From assembly GCA_030147225.1 (NCBI GenBank), contig JASLAI010000057.1, positions 1 through 6,149 on the forward strand: a DNA stretch of 6,149 nt. The letters run 5' to 3'. The stretch is from Planococcus sp. (in: firmicutes) (GTDB lineage: Bacteria > Bacillota > Bacilli > Bacillales_A > Planococcaceae). Positions within the stretch are counted from its first letter, which is position 1; each line of letters begins with the position of its first letter. Under the pieces are notes generated by a model that searched no databases, was not told where the DNA came from, and worked only from the letters and a program-made list of their open reading frames with translations. The translations under genes and the position numbers were made by a program. Positions 5,942 through 6,149 of this stretch are shown here, in pieces.

Positions 5942-6149
5942 AAAACTCTGCTAGTTCTCTCATTGCTTTTTCTACTTTATCCGGGTTGATCATGAAGAAT
6001 TTCTCCATGGTTGGTGCATAGGCCATTGCCGGTATGTCAGGTCCAGCGAGACGTTTGATCGGTGCATCTAAATCGAATAGGCAGTTCTCGGCGATGATCG
6101 CTGCTACTTCTCCGATGATGCTTCCTTCTTTATTGTCTTCTGTAACCAG
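5940..6149 (-). CDS. bkdAB: Branched-chain 2-oxoacid dehydrogenase E1 component, beta subunit (C-terminal 69 residues; 5' part outside the window)
   Basis: With the alpha subunit, this forms the thiamine-diphosphate E1 that decarboxylates branched-chain 2-oxo acids and loads the acyl group onto the E2 lipoyl arm. Reading in from the window edge, the minus strand gives 69 residues and TAA (5942-5940). They include LVTEDNKEGSIIGEVAAIIAE followed by the E1-beta C-terminal signature LDAPIKRLAGPDIPAMAYAPTMEKFF and MINPDKVEKAMRELAEF. This is the transketolase C-terminal domain, and it ends where Bacillus BkdAB ends, so the C-terminus is intact. The assignment to Bkd rather than pyruvate E1-beta rests on these residues and on the adjacent bkdB. 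E1-alpha and E3 would be expected further upstream, beyond base 6149. The last base of repeat copy 2 is inside the stop codon. Confidence 0.93.
   Translation of the reverse strand: MVTEDNKEGSIIGEVAAIIAENCLFDLDAPIKRLAGPDIPAMAYAPTMEKFFMINPDKVEKAMRELAEF

Noticed and set aside
5666..5943. Short plus-strand open frames (61 and 70 codons) in the bkdAB-bkdB spacer
   Set aside because: They read across inverted repeats, have Cys/Ser/Arg-rich unpatterned translations, lack ribosome sites, and one runs antisense into bkdAB.
1..6149. CRISPR arrays, tRNA or rRNA genes, transposases, phage genes
   Set aside because: No direct-repeat array, cloverleaf or recombinase motif was seen; the genes are housekeeping-type catabolic genes in one direction.

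Overview
The window is one co-oriented block of catabolic genes, all read on the minus strand. In transcription order (high to low coordinates) it holds the C-terminal end of the E1-beta subunit of branched-chain 2-oxoacid dehydrogenase (bkdAB, cut by the window edge), the complete E2 acyltransferase (bkdB), an intrinsic terminator, the complete small and large subunits of methylmalonyl-CoA mutase (mutA, mutB), and the first 121 codons of the MeaB/ArgK-type GTPase that protects the mutase. The source is most likely a low-to-mid GC Gram-positive of the Bacillales. The ribosome sites are strong AAAGGAGG/AGGAGG types, two genes use TTG starts, the terminator is a UUCG hairpin with a U run, and the E2 protein closely follows Bacillus BkdB through to its C-terminal TSVY. 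A member of the Planococcaceae is my best guess, from general resemblance only.

Layout: 1-364 meaB (5' part, continues out of the window); 364-2511 mutB; 2513-4207 mutA; 4208-4304 intergenic, with the bkdB terminator and a weak candidate promoter for mutA; 4305-5648 bkdB; 5649-5939 a 291-bp non-coding spacer packed with inverted repeats; 5940-6149 bkdAB (3' part). The mut genes are almost fused: mutA and mutB are separated by one base, and mutB and meaB overlap by one base (TGATG).

The genes form a metabolic chain. The Bkd complex turns the 2-oxo acids of valine, isoleucine and leucine into branched acyl-CoAs. Further breakdown of the valine and isoleucine products gives propionyl-CoA, and carboxylation gives methylmalonyl-CoA. 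MutAB, a cobalamin enzyme looked after by MeaB, rearranges methylmalonyl-CoA to succinyl-CoA for the TCA cycle. The Bkd products also prime iso/anteiso fatty acids in this group.

The core genes look intact and ordinary; I found no undescribed multi-gene system. The part that conventional annotation does not explain is the spacer between bkdAB and bkdB. It holds a 99-nt nested inverted repeat, a second 40-nt hairpin and a 15-nt palindrome. The two larger structures look like two diverged copies of one repeat unit that has landed inside an operon, exactly at the bkdAB stop codon.
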